DNA of 64,000 nt. Origin: Rhodobacteraceae bacterium CCMM004. Lineage in GTDB: Bacteria > Pseudomonadota > Alphaproteobacteria > Rhodobacterales > Rhodobacteraceae. Position 1 is the first letter of the stretch; the number at the start of each line of letters is the position of its first letter. The notes under the pieces were generated by a model, which worked only from the letters and a program-made list of their open reading frames with translations, made no database searches and was not told where the DNA came from. The DNA lies in assembly GCA_004005435.1 (NCBI GenBank), contig RZWH01000002.1:62001-126000 (forward strand). Reading direction: 5' to 3'. Below, piece after piece: positions 1 to 9,358 of the stretch. Both the position numbers and the translations under genes were made by a program.

Positions 1-76
1 CGTCGTCGGCCTTGTACCAGCCGGCACTGCCCACCTCGTCCAACCAGTATGCAAGCACCTCGTCGGGTGTCGCCAT
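1..76 (-). CDS. DUF924 family protein, 5' end only
   Basis: The first 25 codons of a gene that runs off the left edge. It starts at ATG (complement of 74-76) behind a good ribosome site (GAGGAG, about 8 bases upstream). The visible protein begins MATPDEVLAYWLDEVGSAGW and continues YKADD. A Trp/Phe-rich start followed by G-x-x-x-W-Y/F-K is typical of DUF924 (YP_-type alpha-helical, TPR-like proteins of unknown role). It points away from the MFS gene in the sense of transcription order: both are on the minus strand, with the MFS gene upstream by 78 bases. Only the N-terminus is visible, so the family call rests on a short motif. Confidence 0.6.
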   Translation of the reverse strand, partial: MATPDEVLAYWLDEVGSAGWYKADD

Positions 77-154
77 CAGTCTCACTCCTCGCTCGTCCGG
101 CCCCAATCGGTCTTGTCATAAAACGTTGGCAAAACTATGCCGGGCCCACAAGCG

Positions 155-1420
155 TCAGTGTGTCGAACCGGCAGCATCCTGCTCTTCTGCGTGGTCGATT
201 GCCCACTCCTGCGCCACTTCCACCGCCACCGGCGATGCGGTGGGGACGATACCGATATAGGTGGCCGTCTCGTCGGCGGAAGGGGCGGCGCGCTGGGTCA
301 TGCGATAAAGCGCGTAGGCCGCCATGGTCAGCATCACCGCGGCAAGGAACAGCCAGAACCCGTTCGGGCCCAGCGCTCCCATCATCGCGCCGGTGATCAG
401 CGGCCCGGCGATGGCGCCCAGACCGTTGATGAACAACAGCCCGCCCGAGGCCGAGGCCATGTCGGCGTGATCGAGATAGTCGTTGGTGTATGCGATGAAG
501 AGCGCGTAGAGCGGGTTCGCCATGCCGCCGACCAGGAAGGCCGCGACCAGCAGCCCGACAAAGGCGCCGGACAGGACCGCCGCAGCCAAGGCGGCGCCGC
601 CGCCGATGAGGCTCGCTCCCACGATCAGCATCCGCCGGTCCAGCCGGTCCGAGAGCCAGCCGATCGGGAACTGTAGCAACAGCCCCCCCGTATAGATCGC
701 CGCGACGAAGGCGGCGACCTCGGCCGCGGTCATCCCCGCCTGGCTGCCATAGACCGAGGCCATGCCGAACTGTGCCGAAAAGACCAGGCCCATGAGGAAC
801 ATCCCGACGCACCCCGTCGGCGAGGTGCGAAAGAGCCGCCTGAGGCTCATCGCCTGGCTCGATTCGAAGGCCGGCGTGGGGTTCACCGACAGCAGGATCG
901 GGGCAAAGCTGAGCGACACCAGCACCGAGGGGATCACGAAGAGGACGAACCCCGACGGGTCGCCGAACACCAGCAGACCCTGCGCCGCCACGATGCCGCC
1001 CATCTGCACGATCATGTAGGCCGACAGGGTCTGGCCGCGGGTTTCGTTCGTCGCGGTGTTGTTCAGCCACGATTCGGCGACGATGTAGACCCCGCAGAAG
1101 CAGAAGCCGATCGCCACCCGCAGCAGCGCCCAGGCCCAGGGCTGGGCGACGGTGGGATAGAGAATCAGCGCGGCCGAGATGAACGAGCCCAGCGCGGCAA
1201 AGACGCGGACATGCCCGACCCGCCGGATCAGGATCGGCGTCACCCGCGAGCTGCCCAGAAAGCCCACGAAATAGGCCGACATGATCACCGACATCTCGGC
1301 AGTAGAGAAGCCTTCGATCCCGCCCCTGAGACCCAGAAGCGTGCCCTGCATCCCGTTGCCGATCATCAACAGGCCGATCCCGAGCAGCAGCGCCCAGGAC
1401 GTGGCCAACACCTGCACCAT
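155..1420 (-). CDS. MFS transporter (YcaD-like)
   Basis: A 421-residue polytopic inner-membrane carrier of the major facilitator superfamily with about 12 hydrophobic segments. The basic loop after the second helix (SSRVTPILIRRVGHVRV, near residues 57-73) and the FLGSS turn match the MFS A-loop region. The overall pattern (short N-terminus, hydrophilic middle near residues 195-215, acidic C-terminal tail) resembles the YcaD branch, whose substrate is unknown. ATG start with GGGAGACGAAC upstream. It lies 81 bases after queA on the same strand and may be read through from that operon, but nothing links it to tRNA modification. Substrate cannot be assigned. Confidence 0.85.
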   Translation of the reverse strand: MVQVLATSWALLLGIGLLMIGNGMQGTLLGLRGGIEGFSTAEMSVIMSAYFVGFLGSSRVTPILIRRVGHVRVFAALGSFISAALILYPTVAQPWAWALLRVAIGFCFCGVYIVAESWLNNTATNETRGQTLSAYMIVQMGGIVAAQGLLVFGDPSGFVLFVIPSVLVSLSFAPILLSVNPTPAFESSQAMSLRRLFRTSPTGCVGMFLMGLVFSAQFGMASVYGSQAGMTAAEVAAFVAAIYTGGLLLQFPIGWLSDRLDRRMLIVGASLIGGGAALAAAVLSGAFVGLLVAAFLVGGMANPLYALFIAYTNDYLDHADMASASGGLLFINGLGAIAGPLITGAMMGALGPNGFWLFLAAVMLTMAAYALYRMTQRAAPSADETATYIGIVPTASPVAVEVAQEWAIDHAEEQDAAGSTH

Positions 1421-1501
1421 GTTCGTCTCCCGCTCTTTGGCCCGCCCTTACCCGATGTTCCGCCCGGGAAATGCGCTCAAGCGACATCGGCTGGGTCGCG
1501 T

Positions 1502-2566
1502 TCAGACCCGCGCCTGGGGCGGCCCACCCTCGGGCAACAGCAGCGAGGCGTCGCCGTAGCTGAAAAACCGGTATTCTTCGGCGATGGCATGGGCATAGAT
1601 GTGCCGGGTCCGGTCGACGCCCATGAGCGCGGAGACCAGCATCATCAGTGTCGATTTCGGCAGGTGAAAGTTGGTCATCAGCCCGCTGGCGATCCGAAAG
1701 CCGAAGCCGGGGGTGATGAAGATGTCGGTGTCGCCCCGCCAGGGCGCGATCTCGCCCGGGCCGAGGGCCGCGGATTCGATCAGCCGCAGGGCGGTGGTGC
1801 CGACCGGGATGACGCGCCGTCCCGCCGCCAGGGTCGCCGCGATCTCGTCCGCCGCGCCCGCCGTCACCTCACCCCATTCGGCATGCATCTTGTGGGCGCT
1901 TATGTCGTCGACCTTGACCGGCAGGAACGTCCCCGCCCCCACGTGCAGGGTGACATGGGTGATCTCGACCCCGCGCGCGACCAGCGCCGCCATGAGCGCG
2001 GCATCGAAATGCAGCGAGGCGGTGGGCGCGGCGACGGCACCGGGCACGCGGGCCCAGATCGTCTGGTAATCCTCGGCGTCGCGGGCGTCGGCGGGCCGGC
2101 GCCCGGCGATGTAGGGCGGCAAGGGCATCGCCCCCGCCTCGGCCAGCGCCGCATCGAAATCGTCACCCCCGAGGTTGAAGCGCAACAGCGCCGCCGCCCC
2201 GTCCCGTCCCGCGAGGTCGGCCGAGAGGGCCTCCGAGAACCGCACCGTCTCGCCCTCGTTGAGCTTCCTCAACGGCTTGACCAGAGCGGCCCAGGTGCCG
2301 TCCGCCCGCGGCTCTAGCAGCGTCGCCTCGATCCGGGCCACCGCGTCGCCGCGGGTGCGCGTGCCCGACAGGCGGGCCGGAATCACCTTGGTGTCGTTCA
2401 GCACCAGCCGGTCCCCGGGGGCGAGCCAGTCCGGCAGGTCGATGGCGCGGGCGTCGACGATCCGGTCGCCCGCGGCCACCAACATGCGCGCCGACGACCG
2501 CGGCCGGGCCGGCCGGGTGGCGATCAGCCGCTCGGGCAGGTCGAAGTCGAAATCGCTGAGCTTCAT
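1502..2566 (-). CDS. queA: tRNA preQ1(34) S-adenosylmethionine ribosyltransferase-isomerase
   Basis: A 354-residue QueA, the usual length for the family. It transfers and isomerises the ribosyl moiety of S-adenosylmethionine onto preQ1 at the wobble base, giving epoxyqueuosine in tRNAs for Asp, Asn, His and Tyr. Seen in sequence: the N-terminal [20 protein letters not shown] block, the central HMHAEWGEV motif, [22 protein letters not shown] and the C-terminal [19 protein letters not shown] block, all characteristic. ATG start with GGAGG 8-9 bases upstream. The gene follows the YhdP-like gene by 21 bases on the same strand, so the two are probably cotranscribed. No odd features. Confidence 0.97.
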   Translation of the reverse strand: MKLSDFDFDLPERLIATRPARPRSSARMLVAAGDRIVDARAIDLPDWLAPGDRLVLNDTKVIPARLSGTRTRGDAVARIEATLLEPRADGTWAALVKPLRKLNEGETVRFSEALSADLAGRDGAAALLRFNLGGDDFDAALAEAGAMPLPPYIAGRRPADARDAEDYQTIWARVPGAVAAPTASLHFDAALMAALVARGVEITHVTLHVGAGTFLPVKVDDISAHKMHAEWGEVTAGAADEIAATLAAGRRVIPVGTTALRLIESAALGPGEIAPWRGDTDIFITPGFGFRIASGLMTNFHLPKSTLMMLVSALMGVDRTRHIYAHAIAEEYRFFSYGDASLLLPEGGPPQARV

Positions 2567-2587
2567 CGGCGGGCCTCCATGCCCGCG

Positions 2588-5500
2588 CTAGTTACGCGCC
2601 GGCGGCGGGCGGCGAAAGATGTCGCGGAACATCCCCGGCGTCAGCAGCGACAACGGGTTGACCGACACCTGCGGCGCCGTGGGTGTGCCGCGCAGCCGGA
2701 AGTTGAAGCCAAAGAGCCCCTCGCCCCGGCGGGTAAAGATCGCACCGATGGCGTTCAGCATGTAGATGGGCGAGATCACGCCCTGGAGGTCCATCCGCTT
2801 GGACGCCGTGTCGTAGATCCCGTCCATCGAGATGCCGAGCGACGCGCCCACCGCGCTGGAGCGGTAGAGCACGATGCGCCCCGGCGTCAGGCGGAACACC
2901 GCCTCGGCCTGGTCGAAAACGATGCCGCGCCCGTTCAGGCGGTCCAGGAGGCCCACGACGCTGATCGCGGTCAGGAGATCGGCCAGCGCGGGGGCGTTGG
3001 CGAGGCGCGGCTGATCCACGGTGATCTGCCCGTCATAGGTGCCCTCGGCCCCGGTGGGTTGCAGGATCAGCTCCATCTGCCCGCCGCCGACCTGGCGGAA
3101 CAGCCCCGCACTGCGCAGGACCGCCCCCGCGTCCTGGGCGCGGATGCGCACGGCGGTGCCACGGGGCCCGCCCGCCAGGGTGCCCGCGACCTGGGCGCCG
3201 CCGTTCACCCGCCCCTCGAACGTGCCCGACAGGGCGCGACCGGCCTCCAGCCGCCCGGTCATCGGGGCGAGGGCGATGGTGTCGTTCAGGATCACCCGGT
3301 CGAGCGCCAGGCGCACCGGGCCGCGGGCGGCGCCCGAGCCGCCCCCACCGCCGCCCGCGCCGCCGAAGGACGCCCGGCGGATGTCGATCTGCCCCCCGGT
3401 CAGGGCCACTGCGGGCGGCGCGCCCGGCCCCCGGCCGGTCAGCGTGACCTGCGCGTCGAGCCAGCCGTCAAGGCGCAGCCGGTCGAAGCGGGCGGTGTCC
3501 AGCCCCCCGCCCTGCCGCAGCGCAATCCGCCCCTCCGCCGATAGGCCCGCGGCGTCGAGCGCCAGCCGCGCGACCTCTGGCGTCTCTCCCAGCCGCAGGG
3601 TCATCTCCAGCGTCCCGGCGGTGCCCGCGCCCTTGCGCCAGCCCAGGGCCGGGACGGCCAGCGTCAGGCCCCTGAGGTCCGAGGTCAGGTCCAGCTCGGG
3701 CAGCCGCCCCGCCCCGAAGCGCACCGCGATGTCGGCGCTGCCGCTGCCGCCGAGGCTGCCGTCGGGCAGGTCGACGCCCAGCGCGTCGAGCGCCGACGCC
3801 CCCACCGACGCCCGGCCGGTCACCGTGCCGCCGGTGGCGCCGGGGCCCAGGGGCTGCACGTAGCGGGCGCCGCGGATCGCCACGCCATCGAGCGTGGCGT
3901 CGCCGGCGACGGTCAGCCGCTCGGGCGTCATCGTCAGATCCAGCCGCGCCGCGGTCAGCCGCCGCCCCGGCACCAGCGCCGTCGACACCACGTCGCGCAC
4001 CGTGCCCTCGGCGCGCCAGGCGACCCGCTCCACCGGCACGTCCTTTTGCAGGGGCAGCGACAGCTCGGCCCGCACCGTCGCGGTGCCGCGGGCCAGGTCC
4101 GGGGCGCGGCCAGCGCGCGCCATCACCCGCACCGGCGGCCGGTCGAGCACCGACAACAGCGCGGGCAGCGGCCCCTGCGCCGCGATCTCGAACGTGCCCA
4201 CAGATGGTTTGGCCGCGGTGTCGGGCACCACCATGCGGCTGCCGCCCACCTCCACCACGCCCCCGCCCGGGGCGGCGACCTGCCCGGCGTCGAGCACCAG
4301 GGCGAACCGGTCGGCTATCACCGAGGCATAGCCCCGCGCCCCGCCGATGGGCGGCATCTCGGGCAGGAACCGCGCCGTGAGGCCCTCGAAGGCGAAGGTC
4401 GCGCCGAGGGTCGGCCGCGCGCCCTGCCCCAGGCGCAGCGCCGCCTCCAAACCCGTGACCGCCCCGCCCGACAGGTTGCGGTCGAGCCAGCGGCGCGTCC
4501 CCGGCGCCACCTTCAGCGGCCAGTATCGCACCAGCCGCTCGGGCGCGATGCGCGGCACCGCCAGATCCAACGCCGCCCGCCATCCCTCGGGGCCCGCATC
4601 GACCGCGCCGCGGAGCGTCAGGCGCTCTTCGGCGCCGATCAGCGTGACCTGGCCGATGTCGGCGGCAAAGGGATCGAGCCGCAGGCGCACGTCCGCCGCC
4701 CCCGCGTCAAAGCTCAGCGGCGCGGCAAAGGCGTCACCCGCGTCGATCGTCAGATCGCCGACCCGCAGTTGCGCCACCAGCGCCCGCGGCCACCCCCCCG
4801 GCCCCAGATCGGCCAGGTCGGCGTGCCCGGTCAGCGTGCCGCGTCCCGCGTCGGTCACCGCCGACACCTCGGAGAAGGCGATGCGCCGCCGCGCGGGATC
4901 GTAGGTGAAATACGCCTTCGCGCTGTCAAAGCGGAGCGGCACCGCCTCGGCCCGCGGCTGCACCGCGCCGGCGCCGATCTCCAGCGTTCCGGCAAAGCGG
5001 TCGAGCGTGCCATCGGCGTCCAGAACCCCGCGCAGCGCGCCCGAGAGCGGCGCGTCGAGCACGCCGAGGAACGCCAGCACCGGGGATTGCAGCGCGATGT
5101 CCTGCGCGGCGACGTTCTCCAGCCGGGCCGAGACGTCGGCGGCGGCACTGTCGCGCCGGGTCCTCACCGTCAGGACCGCGCGGCCCAGGGTGTCGGTGCC
5201 GTTGAAGATGTCGGTGCGCAGGGCGATCTCGGCCCCGTCGGGCCCCGAAACGAGGTCCAGCGCCCCGCCCGTGACCTGCCACACCCGGCTGGAGCGCGCG
5301 TCCTCCAGAGTGACGGTCAAGCCGTCGATCTCGACCCGCTCGGTGCGGTCGAGCGGCGGGCGCGCCAAGGCCGCGTCGAGCGCGTCGAGCAAGTCCGCGG
5401 GACGCCCCACCGCGCCGCCGCCGCCGCCAAAGCTGAGCCGCAGCGCGCCCTCGGCGTCGCGGCGCAGGGTGATCTGTGCGCTGTCGAGCCGCAGGGTTCG

Positions 5501-5878
5501 CGGCGCCAGCCGCCCGCGCAGCAGCGCCCCGGGCGCGAACGCCACGCCGATGCGGTTGAGCCGCGCCGCCGCGCCGCCGGCCCCGTCCGACAGGGTCACG
5601 TCGCGCAGCGTCAGCCGCGGCACAAAGCGGCGGTCGAGCGACAGTTGCACCTCGCCCAGCGTGATGGCCCCGGCGCCGGCGAGGCCGCGGTTCAGCCGTG
5701 TCTCGATGCCGCGGGTCCACTCCTGGGGCACCACCAGCACGCGCCCGGTCAGCGCCAGCGCCGCCACACCGGCGGCCGCGACGCCCAAGACCAGCGCCAG
5801 CACCGCCCACGCGGTCAGGTGGCCGCGGCCGCGGCGGCGCGGCGGCGGTGCTGCGGGCGGGGGCTGGGGGTCGGGCAC
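2588..5878 (-). CDS. large AsmA/YhdP-like envelope protein (DUF3971)
   Basis: A 1096-residue protein with a Pro/Arg-rich cytoplasmic start, one transmembrane segment (about residues 20-45) and a very long periplasmic part rich in beta-strand, with an AsmA-like C-terminal region (about residues 850-1080, ending in FNFRLRGTPTAPQVSVNPLS). Members of the YhdP/TamB/AsmA group are thought to bridge inner and outer membranes and move phospholipids; that role is transferred from the family. GTG at 5878 is preferred over an upstream TTG at 5938 because GAAGGA lies about 9 bases before it and the longer form would overlap the ribosome site of the divergent bcp gene. It is followed by queA. Composition is extreme: Ala, Gly, Arg and Leu dominate, as expected at this GC content. 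Confidence 0.85.
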   Translation of the reverse strand: MPDPQPPPAAPPPRRRGRGHLTAWAVLALVLGVAAAGVAALALTGRVLVVPQEWTRGIETRLNRGLAGAGAITLGEVQLSLDRRFVPRLTLRDVTLSDGAGGAAARLNRIGVAFAPGALLRGRLAPRTLRLDSAQITLRRDAEGALRLSFGGGGGAVGRPADLLDALDAALARPPLDRTERVEIDGLTVTLEDARSSRVWQVTGGALDLVSGPDGAEIALRTDIFNGTDTLGRAVLTVRTRRDSAAADVSARLENVAAQDIALQSPVLAFLGVLDAPLSGALRGVLDADGTLDRFAGTLEIGAGAVQPRAEAVPLRFDSAKAYFTYDPARRRIAFSEVSAVTDAGRGTLTGHADLADLGPGGWPRALVAQLRVGDLTIDAGDAFAAPLSFDAGAADVRLRLDPFAADIGQVTLIGAEERLTLRGAVDAGPEGWRAALDLAVPRIAPERLVRYWPLKVAPGTRRWLDRNLSGGAVTGLEAALRLGQGARPTLGATFAFEGLTARFLPEMPPIGGARGYASVIADRFALVLDAGQVAAPGGGVVEVGGSRMVVPDTAAKPSVGTFEIAAQGPLPALLSVLDRPPVRVMARAGRAPDLARGTATVRAELSLPLQKDVPVERVAWRAEGTVRDVVSTALVPGRRLTAARLDLTMTPERLTVAGDATLDGVAIRGARYVQPLGPGATGGTVTGRASVGASALDALGVDLPDGSLGGSGSADIAVRFGAGRLPELDLTSDLRGLTLAVPALGWRKGAGTAGTLEMTLRLGETPEVARLALDAAGLSAEGRIALRQGGGLDTARFDRLRLDGWLDAQVTLTGRGPGAPPAVALTGGQIDIRRASFGGAGGGGGGSGAARGPVRLALDRVILNDTIALAPMTGRLEAGRALSGTFEGRVNGGAQVAGTLAGGPRGTAVRIRAQDAGAVLRSAGLFRQVGGGQMELILQPTGAEGTYDGQITVDQPRLANAPALADLLTAISVVGLLDRLNGRGIVFDQAEAVFRLTPGRIVLYRSSAVGASLGISMDGIYDTASKRMDLQGVISPIYMLNAIGAIFTRRGEGLFGFNFRLRGTPTAPQVSVNPLSLLTPGMFRDIFRRPPPARN

Positions 5879-5949
5879 GGGGGGCTGTCCTTCGGCTGGG
5901 CCTGCCCTACAACAGCACCGGACGCTTCCGCCATGCAAGGAGACAGACG

Positions 5950-6411
5950 ATGGACCTCGACGGTCACGACGCCCCGGACTTCACCCTGCCGCAGGACGGC
6001 GGCAACGATGTCACCCTGTCGGGGCTGCGGCCCGGGCCGGTGGTGCTGTACTTCTATCCCAAGGACGACACCTCGGGCTGCACCAAGCAGGCCATCGCCT
6101 TCACCGCAGCGCTGGAGGATTTCAAGGCCGCCGGCGCGACGATCCTTGGCGTCAGCAAGGACAGCGTGAAGAAACACGAGAAGTTCCGCACCAAGCACGA
6201 TCTCGGCATCCACCTGCTGTCGGACGAGAACAGCGACGTGTGCGAGCGCTATGGCGTGTGGAAGGAAAAGAGCATGTATGGAAAGACATACATGGGCATC
6301 GAGCGCTCGACCTTCCTCATCGACGGGTCGGGCAAGGTCGTGCGCTCCTGGCGCAAGGTCAAGGTGCCGGGCCATGTGGACGAGGTGCTGGAGGCGGTGC
6401 GTGCGCTCTGA
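5950..6411 (+). CDS. bcp: thioredoxin-dependent peroxiredoxin, Bcp/PrxQ type
   Basis: A 153-residue cytoplasmic thiol peroxidase that reduces hydrogen peroxide and organic hydroperoxides. The peroxidatic cysteine is C44 in YPKDDTSGCTKQA. The family resolving cysteine five residues later (C50 in E. coli Bcp) is Ile here; a second cysteine around residue 99 (SDVCERYGVW), equivalent to E. coli C99, remains. The enzyme is therefore either 1-Cys or uses an atypical resolving partner. The start is fixed by AAGGAG seven bases upstream of ATG. The gene is divergent from the YhdP-like gene and is followed nine bases later by a DUF455 ferritin-like gene, which suggests a shared oxidative-stress transcript. 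Confidence 0.95.
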   Translation: MDLDGHDAPDFTLPQDGGNDVTLSGLRPGPVVLYFYPKDDTSGCTKQAIAFTAALEDFKAAGATILGVSKDSVKKHEKFRTKHDLGIHLLSDENSDVCERYGVWKEKSMYGKTYMGIERSTFLIDGSGKVVRSWRKVKVPGHVDEVLEAVRAL

Positions 6412-6420
6412 GCCGCGGCC

Positions 6421-7242
6421 GTGACCCCGCTTGCGCAGATGGCCGTCGAGGTGCTGACGACGGCGGACGGTCGCGCCAAGACGGCGCTGTCGCGCCGGCA
6501 CGCCGCGGCCTGGCGCGCGGCACGGGAGGCCGACGACACGCCCGAGGTGGGCACCGCGGCGCCGCCCGACCGCCCGGCGCGGCCCGACAGGCCCGAACTG
6601 CTAGACCCCCGCGACGTGCCCCGGCGCCGGCCGGGCAGCGCCACGGGGCGCCTGGCGCTCCTCCACGCGGTCGCCCATATCGAGCTGAACGCGGTCGACC
6701 TGCACTGGGACGTGATCGCGCGCTTCGCCCACCTGCCGATGCCCGTGGGCTTCTACGACGACTGGGTCCAGGCGGCGGACGAAGAGTCCAAGCATTTCAA
6801 TCTAATGTGCGACTGTCTTGAAGCGCGGGACAGCCACTATGGCGCCCTGCCTGCCCATGCCGGGATGTGGCGCGCGGCCGAGGACACCGCCCATGACCTC
6901 CAGGCCCGCCTGGCTGTCGTGCCCATGGTGCTCGAGGCGCGCGGCCTCGACGTCACGCCGGGGATGATCGACATCTTCCGCAAAGCCGGGGCCGACGACG
7001 CCGTCGCCGCGCTGGAGACCATCTATGCCGAGGAGGTGCACCACGTGGCCTACGGATCGAAGTGGTTCCACTTCCTCTGCGGCCGCGAGAACGCCGATCC
7101 GAAACCTGCGTTCCACGCCCTCGTGCGCCGCTATTTCCATGCCCCCCTCAAGCCGCCGTTCAACGCCGAGAAACGGGCCGAGGCGGGCCTGCCGCCGGAT
7201 TTCTACTGGCCCCTGACGGAGCCGCCCGCGGACCCAGCGTGA
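6421..7242 (+). CDS. DUF455 ferritin-like protein
   Basis: A 273-residue protein of the DUF455 family, a four-helix ferritin-like fold related to the MiaE tRNA hydroxylase. Candidate di-iron ligands are visible in order: H86 and E88 in VAHIELNAVDLHW, E122 and H125 in DEESKHFNL, E172, and E204/E205 with H207/H208 in YAEEVHHVAYGSKW. The first 70 residues are Arg/Pro/Ala-rich and probably disordered. The start is GTG nine bases after the bcp stop. Its substrate is unknown; the genomic pairing with a peroxiredoxin and the metal-binding fold suggest an oxidase or oxygenase role, which is inference. Confidence 0.85.
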   Translation: MTPLAQMAVEVLTTADGRAKTALSRRHAAAWRAAREADDTPEVGTAAPPDRPARPDRPELLDPRDVPRRRPGSATGRLALLHAVAHIELNAVDLHWDVIARFAHLPMPVGFYDDWVQAADEESKHFNLMCDCLEARDSHYGALPAHAGMWRAAEDTAHDLQARLAVVPMVLEARGLDVTPGMIDIFRKAGADDAVAALETIYAEEVHHVAYGSKWFHFLCGRENADPKPAFHALVRRYFHAPLKPPFNAEKRAEAGLPPDFYWPLTEPPADPA

Positions 7243-7402
7243 TCGGCGGAAACCTGCCCATAAGAGCGTCGATTCAGCGTATTAGCCGAAAATCGGGCAA
7301 AATGGGTTGCGGTATGGCAACACCCCGGATAACCCACTTGAAGGTTCGGGAACTGGGGTTCCGAACGCTGCCGCAGACGACGGGCGACAGACGGGGATAA
7401 TC

Positions 7403-8719
7403 GTGGGTTCACCTCTTAGAACGGCCTTCGGAACGGCCATTTCGCATCTGTTTCCAGAGCAGAGATTGTTCCTGAGGTCTGACGAAGAGACCCGCTTTCT
7501 CCGGTTGTCGTCCACCACGCAGTTCATTGCCGTCTCGGGCAGCGCTCTGGTGGTCGGCTGGACGATCATCGCCTCGGCCATCCTGATGATGGACAGCATC
7601 GGCTCGGGCAACGTCCGCGAGCAGACGCAGCGCGAACAGGCCCTCTACGAAGAGCGACTGAACGCCCTCTCGGCCGAGCGCGACATGGCGCTGGCCCAGG
7701 CTCGCGCCGCCCACGACCGCTTCGACGCCGCCCTGGCCCAGGTCTCGGACATGCAGGCCCGGCTCCTCGAGAGCGAAATGGCGCGCGAAGAGCTGGAGCG
7801 CGGCGTCGAGACCACCCAGGCCACTCTGCGCCGCACCTTGGCCGAGCGCGACCTCGCCCGCACGGCCGAGCAGGTGGCCCAGGCCCGCCTCGCAGGCGAC
7901 ACCGCCCCGGAGAACGGCGTGTCGCAGGAGGAGCTGGCGACCACCTTCGACTTCCTGGTCGCCGCGCTCGACGCCACCGCGGCCCAGCGCGACGCCATGG
8001 CCGAGGACGCCGCCGCGGCCGAGCACCTGGCCGAAGAGGTGATGCTGGAGGCCCGCCTGGTGGCGGAGCGCAACGACCGCATCTTCAGCCAGCTCGAAGA
8101 CGCCATGGCGATCTCGGTCTCGCCGCTGGACAAGATGTTCCGCCGCGCCGGGCTCGACACCGACAAGCTGATCTCCAGCGTGCGCCGCGGCTACTCCGGC
8201 CAGGGCGGCCCGCTGACCCCCATCCGCTTTTCCACCATGGGCGAGGGCCCCGACGCCGACAGCCTGCGCGCCAACACCATCCTGGAAAAGCTCGACCGCA
8301 TGAACATCTACCGGATCGCCGCGCAGAAGGCGCCGTTCGCGATCCCGGTCAAGGACGCCTTTCGCTTTACCAGCGGGTTTGGTCCGCGCTGGGGGCGGAT
8401 GCACAACGGCACCGACTTTGCCGGGGCCCACGGAACGCCGATCTACGCCACCGCCGACGGCGTCGTGACCCACTCTGGCTGGCAGTCGGGCTACGGCCGT
8501 CTGGTCAAGATTCAGCACGAGTTCGGCATCGAAACGCGCTATGCGCACATGTCCAAGCTGCGGGTGAAAGTCGGGCAAAGGGTCTCGCGCGGGGACCGGA
8601 TCGGTGATATGGGGAATTCCGGCCGATCTACCGGGACCCACCTGCACTATGAAGTGCGCGTCGGCGGCACGCCCGTCAATCCGATGACCTACATCAAGGC
8701 AGCGCAAGATGTTTTCTAA
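7403..8719 (+). CDS. M23 (LytM) peptidoglycan endopeptidase with coiled coil
   Basis: A 438-residue membrane-anchored cell-wall peptidase. One transmembrane helix lies near residues 43-64, followed by a long Ala/Glu/Arg-rich coiled coil (about 70-260) and a C-terminal LytM domain. The zinc-site residues are all present: H334 and D338 in MHNGTDFA, and H413/H415 in GTHLHYEVRV, so the enzyme should be active rather than a degenerate EnvC/NlpD-type activator. GTG at 7403 is preferred over TTG at 7307, which has no ribosome site; GGGGA precedes the GTG. The bactofilin gene begins inside its last codons (11-base overlap). Linked M23 peptidase/bactofilin pairs are known in Alphaproteobacteria, where the filament positions the enzyme for local wall remodelling. 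Confidence 0.9.
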   Translation: MGSPLRTAFGTAISHLFPEQRLFLRSDEETRFLRLSSTTQFIAVSGSALVVGWTIIASAILMMDSIGSGNVREQTQREQALYEERLNALSAERDMALAQARAAHDRFDAALAQVSDMQARLLESEMAREELERGVETTQATLRRTLAERDLARTAEQVAQARLAGDTAPENGVSQEELATTFDFLVAALDATAAQRDAMAEDAAAAEHLAEEVMLEARLVAERNDRIFSQLEDAMAISVSPLDKMFRRAGLDTDKLISSVRRGYSGQGGPLTPIRFSTMGEGPDADSLRANTILEKLDRMNIYRIAAQKAPFAIPVKDAFRFTSGFGPRWGRMHNGTDFAGAHGTPIYATADGVVTHSGWQSGYGRLVKIQHEFGIETRYAHMSKLRVKVGQRVSRGDRIGDMGNSGRSTGTHLHYEVRVGGTPVNPMTYIKAAQDVF

Positions 8720-9284
8720 GTCCAAGATCAACGAGCCCGGCCCGAAACAGGGCGGCGAGGCCGCACCCAGACCGACGAGCGAGACACCTATGAACGCACC
8801 CAAGACCACCACCGACATGCCTGCCACGGCGCCCAAGGCCAAACCGCCGGCCTCTGTGCTCTCGGCCGACCTGGTCATCAAGGGCAACCTCAAGACGACC
8901 GGCGACATCCAGATCGAAGGCACGGTCGAGGGCGACATCCGCGCCCACCTGCTGACCGTCGGCGAGGGCGCCACCGTCAAGGGCGAGGTGATGGCCGACG
9001 ACGTCGTCGTCAACGGTCGCGTCGTGGGCCGCGTCCGCGGGCTGAAGGTGCGCCTGACCTCGACCAGCCGCGTCGAGGGCGACATCATCCACAAGACCAT
9101 TGCCATCGAGTCGGGCGCCCATTTCGAGGGCTCGGTCGCGCGCCGCGAGGATCCGCTGAACCCGTCGGGCTCGTCCCGTCCGGGCGGCGGCCAGGGCGGC
9201 GGCAGCGGCCCGGCGGCCGCGGCCACCACCACACCACCCCCGCCGACCCAGTCCGGCGGGCCGTCGTCGGGCGGTCAGAGCTGA
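8709..9284 (+). CDS. bactofilin (polymer-forming cytoskeletal protein)
   Basis: A 191-residue bactofilin. The core (about residues 50-150) is a right-handed beta-helix with repeating short hydrophobic strands, for example ADLVIKGNLKTTGDIQIEGT and the following GDIRAHLLTVGEGATVKGEV. The flanks are unstructured: a polar Pro/Lys/Thr N-terminus and a Gly/Pro/Ser-rich tail ending GQS. Bactofilins polymerise without nucleotide into membrane-associated filaments that organise cell-wall enzymes. The gene starts inside the preceding M23 peptidase gene, so the two are translationally coupled and probably act together. A rho-independent terminator 29 bases downstream ends the pair. Confidence 0.93.
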   Translation: MFSKSKINEPGPKQGGEAAPRPTSETPMNAPKTTTDMPATAPKAKPPASVLSADLVIKGNLKTTGDIQIEGTVEGDIRAHLLTVGEGATVKGEVMADDVVVNGRVVGRVRGLKVRLTSTSRVEGDIIHKTIAIESGAHFEGSVARREDPLNPSGSSRPGGGQGGGSGPAAAATTTPPPPTQSGGPSSGGQS

Positions 9285-9312
9285 TCCATCGCCCCTAGCG
9301 GCGATACGGCAG

Positions 9313-9341
9313 GCGCTCCGCACTCCGCGGGGCGCTTTTTT
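9313..9341 (+). terminator. rho-independent terminator after bactofilin
   Basis: A 9-bp stem (GCGCTCCGC at 9313-9321 with GCGGGGCGC at 9327-9335, one T-G wobble), a five-base loop and a run of six T (9336-9341). It lies between the bactofilin stop and the ATG of the next plus-strand gene at 9359 and should separate the two transcripts. Confidence 0.9.
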
Positions 9342-9358
9342 CGTTGGGCACCCGACCA

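Noticed and set aside
7344-7366. GTTC/GAAC repeats before the M23 gene that recall an SOS box
   Set aside because: Alphaproteobacterial LexA sites need GTTC-N7-GTTC or GAAC-N7-GAAC; the spacings here are 10 and 9, so only an inverted repeat of unknown use remains.
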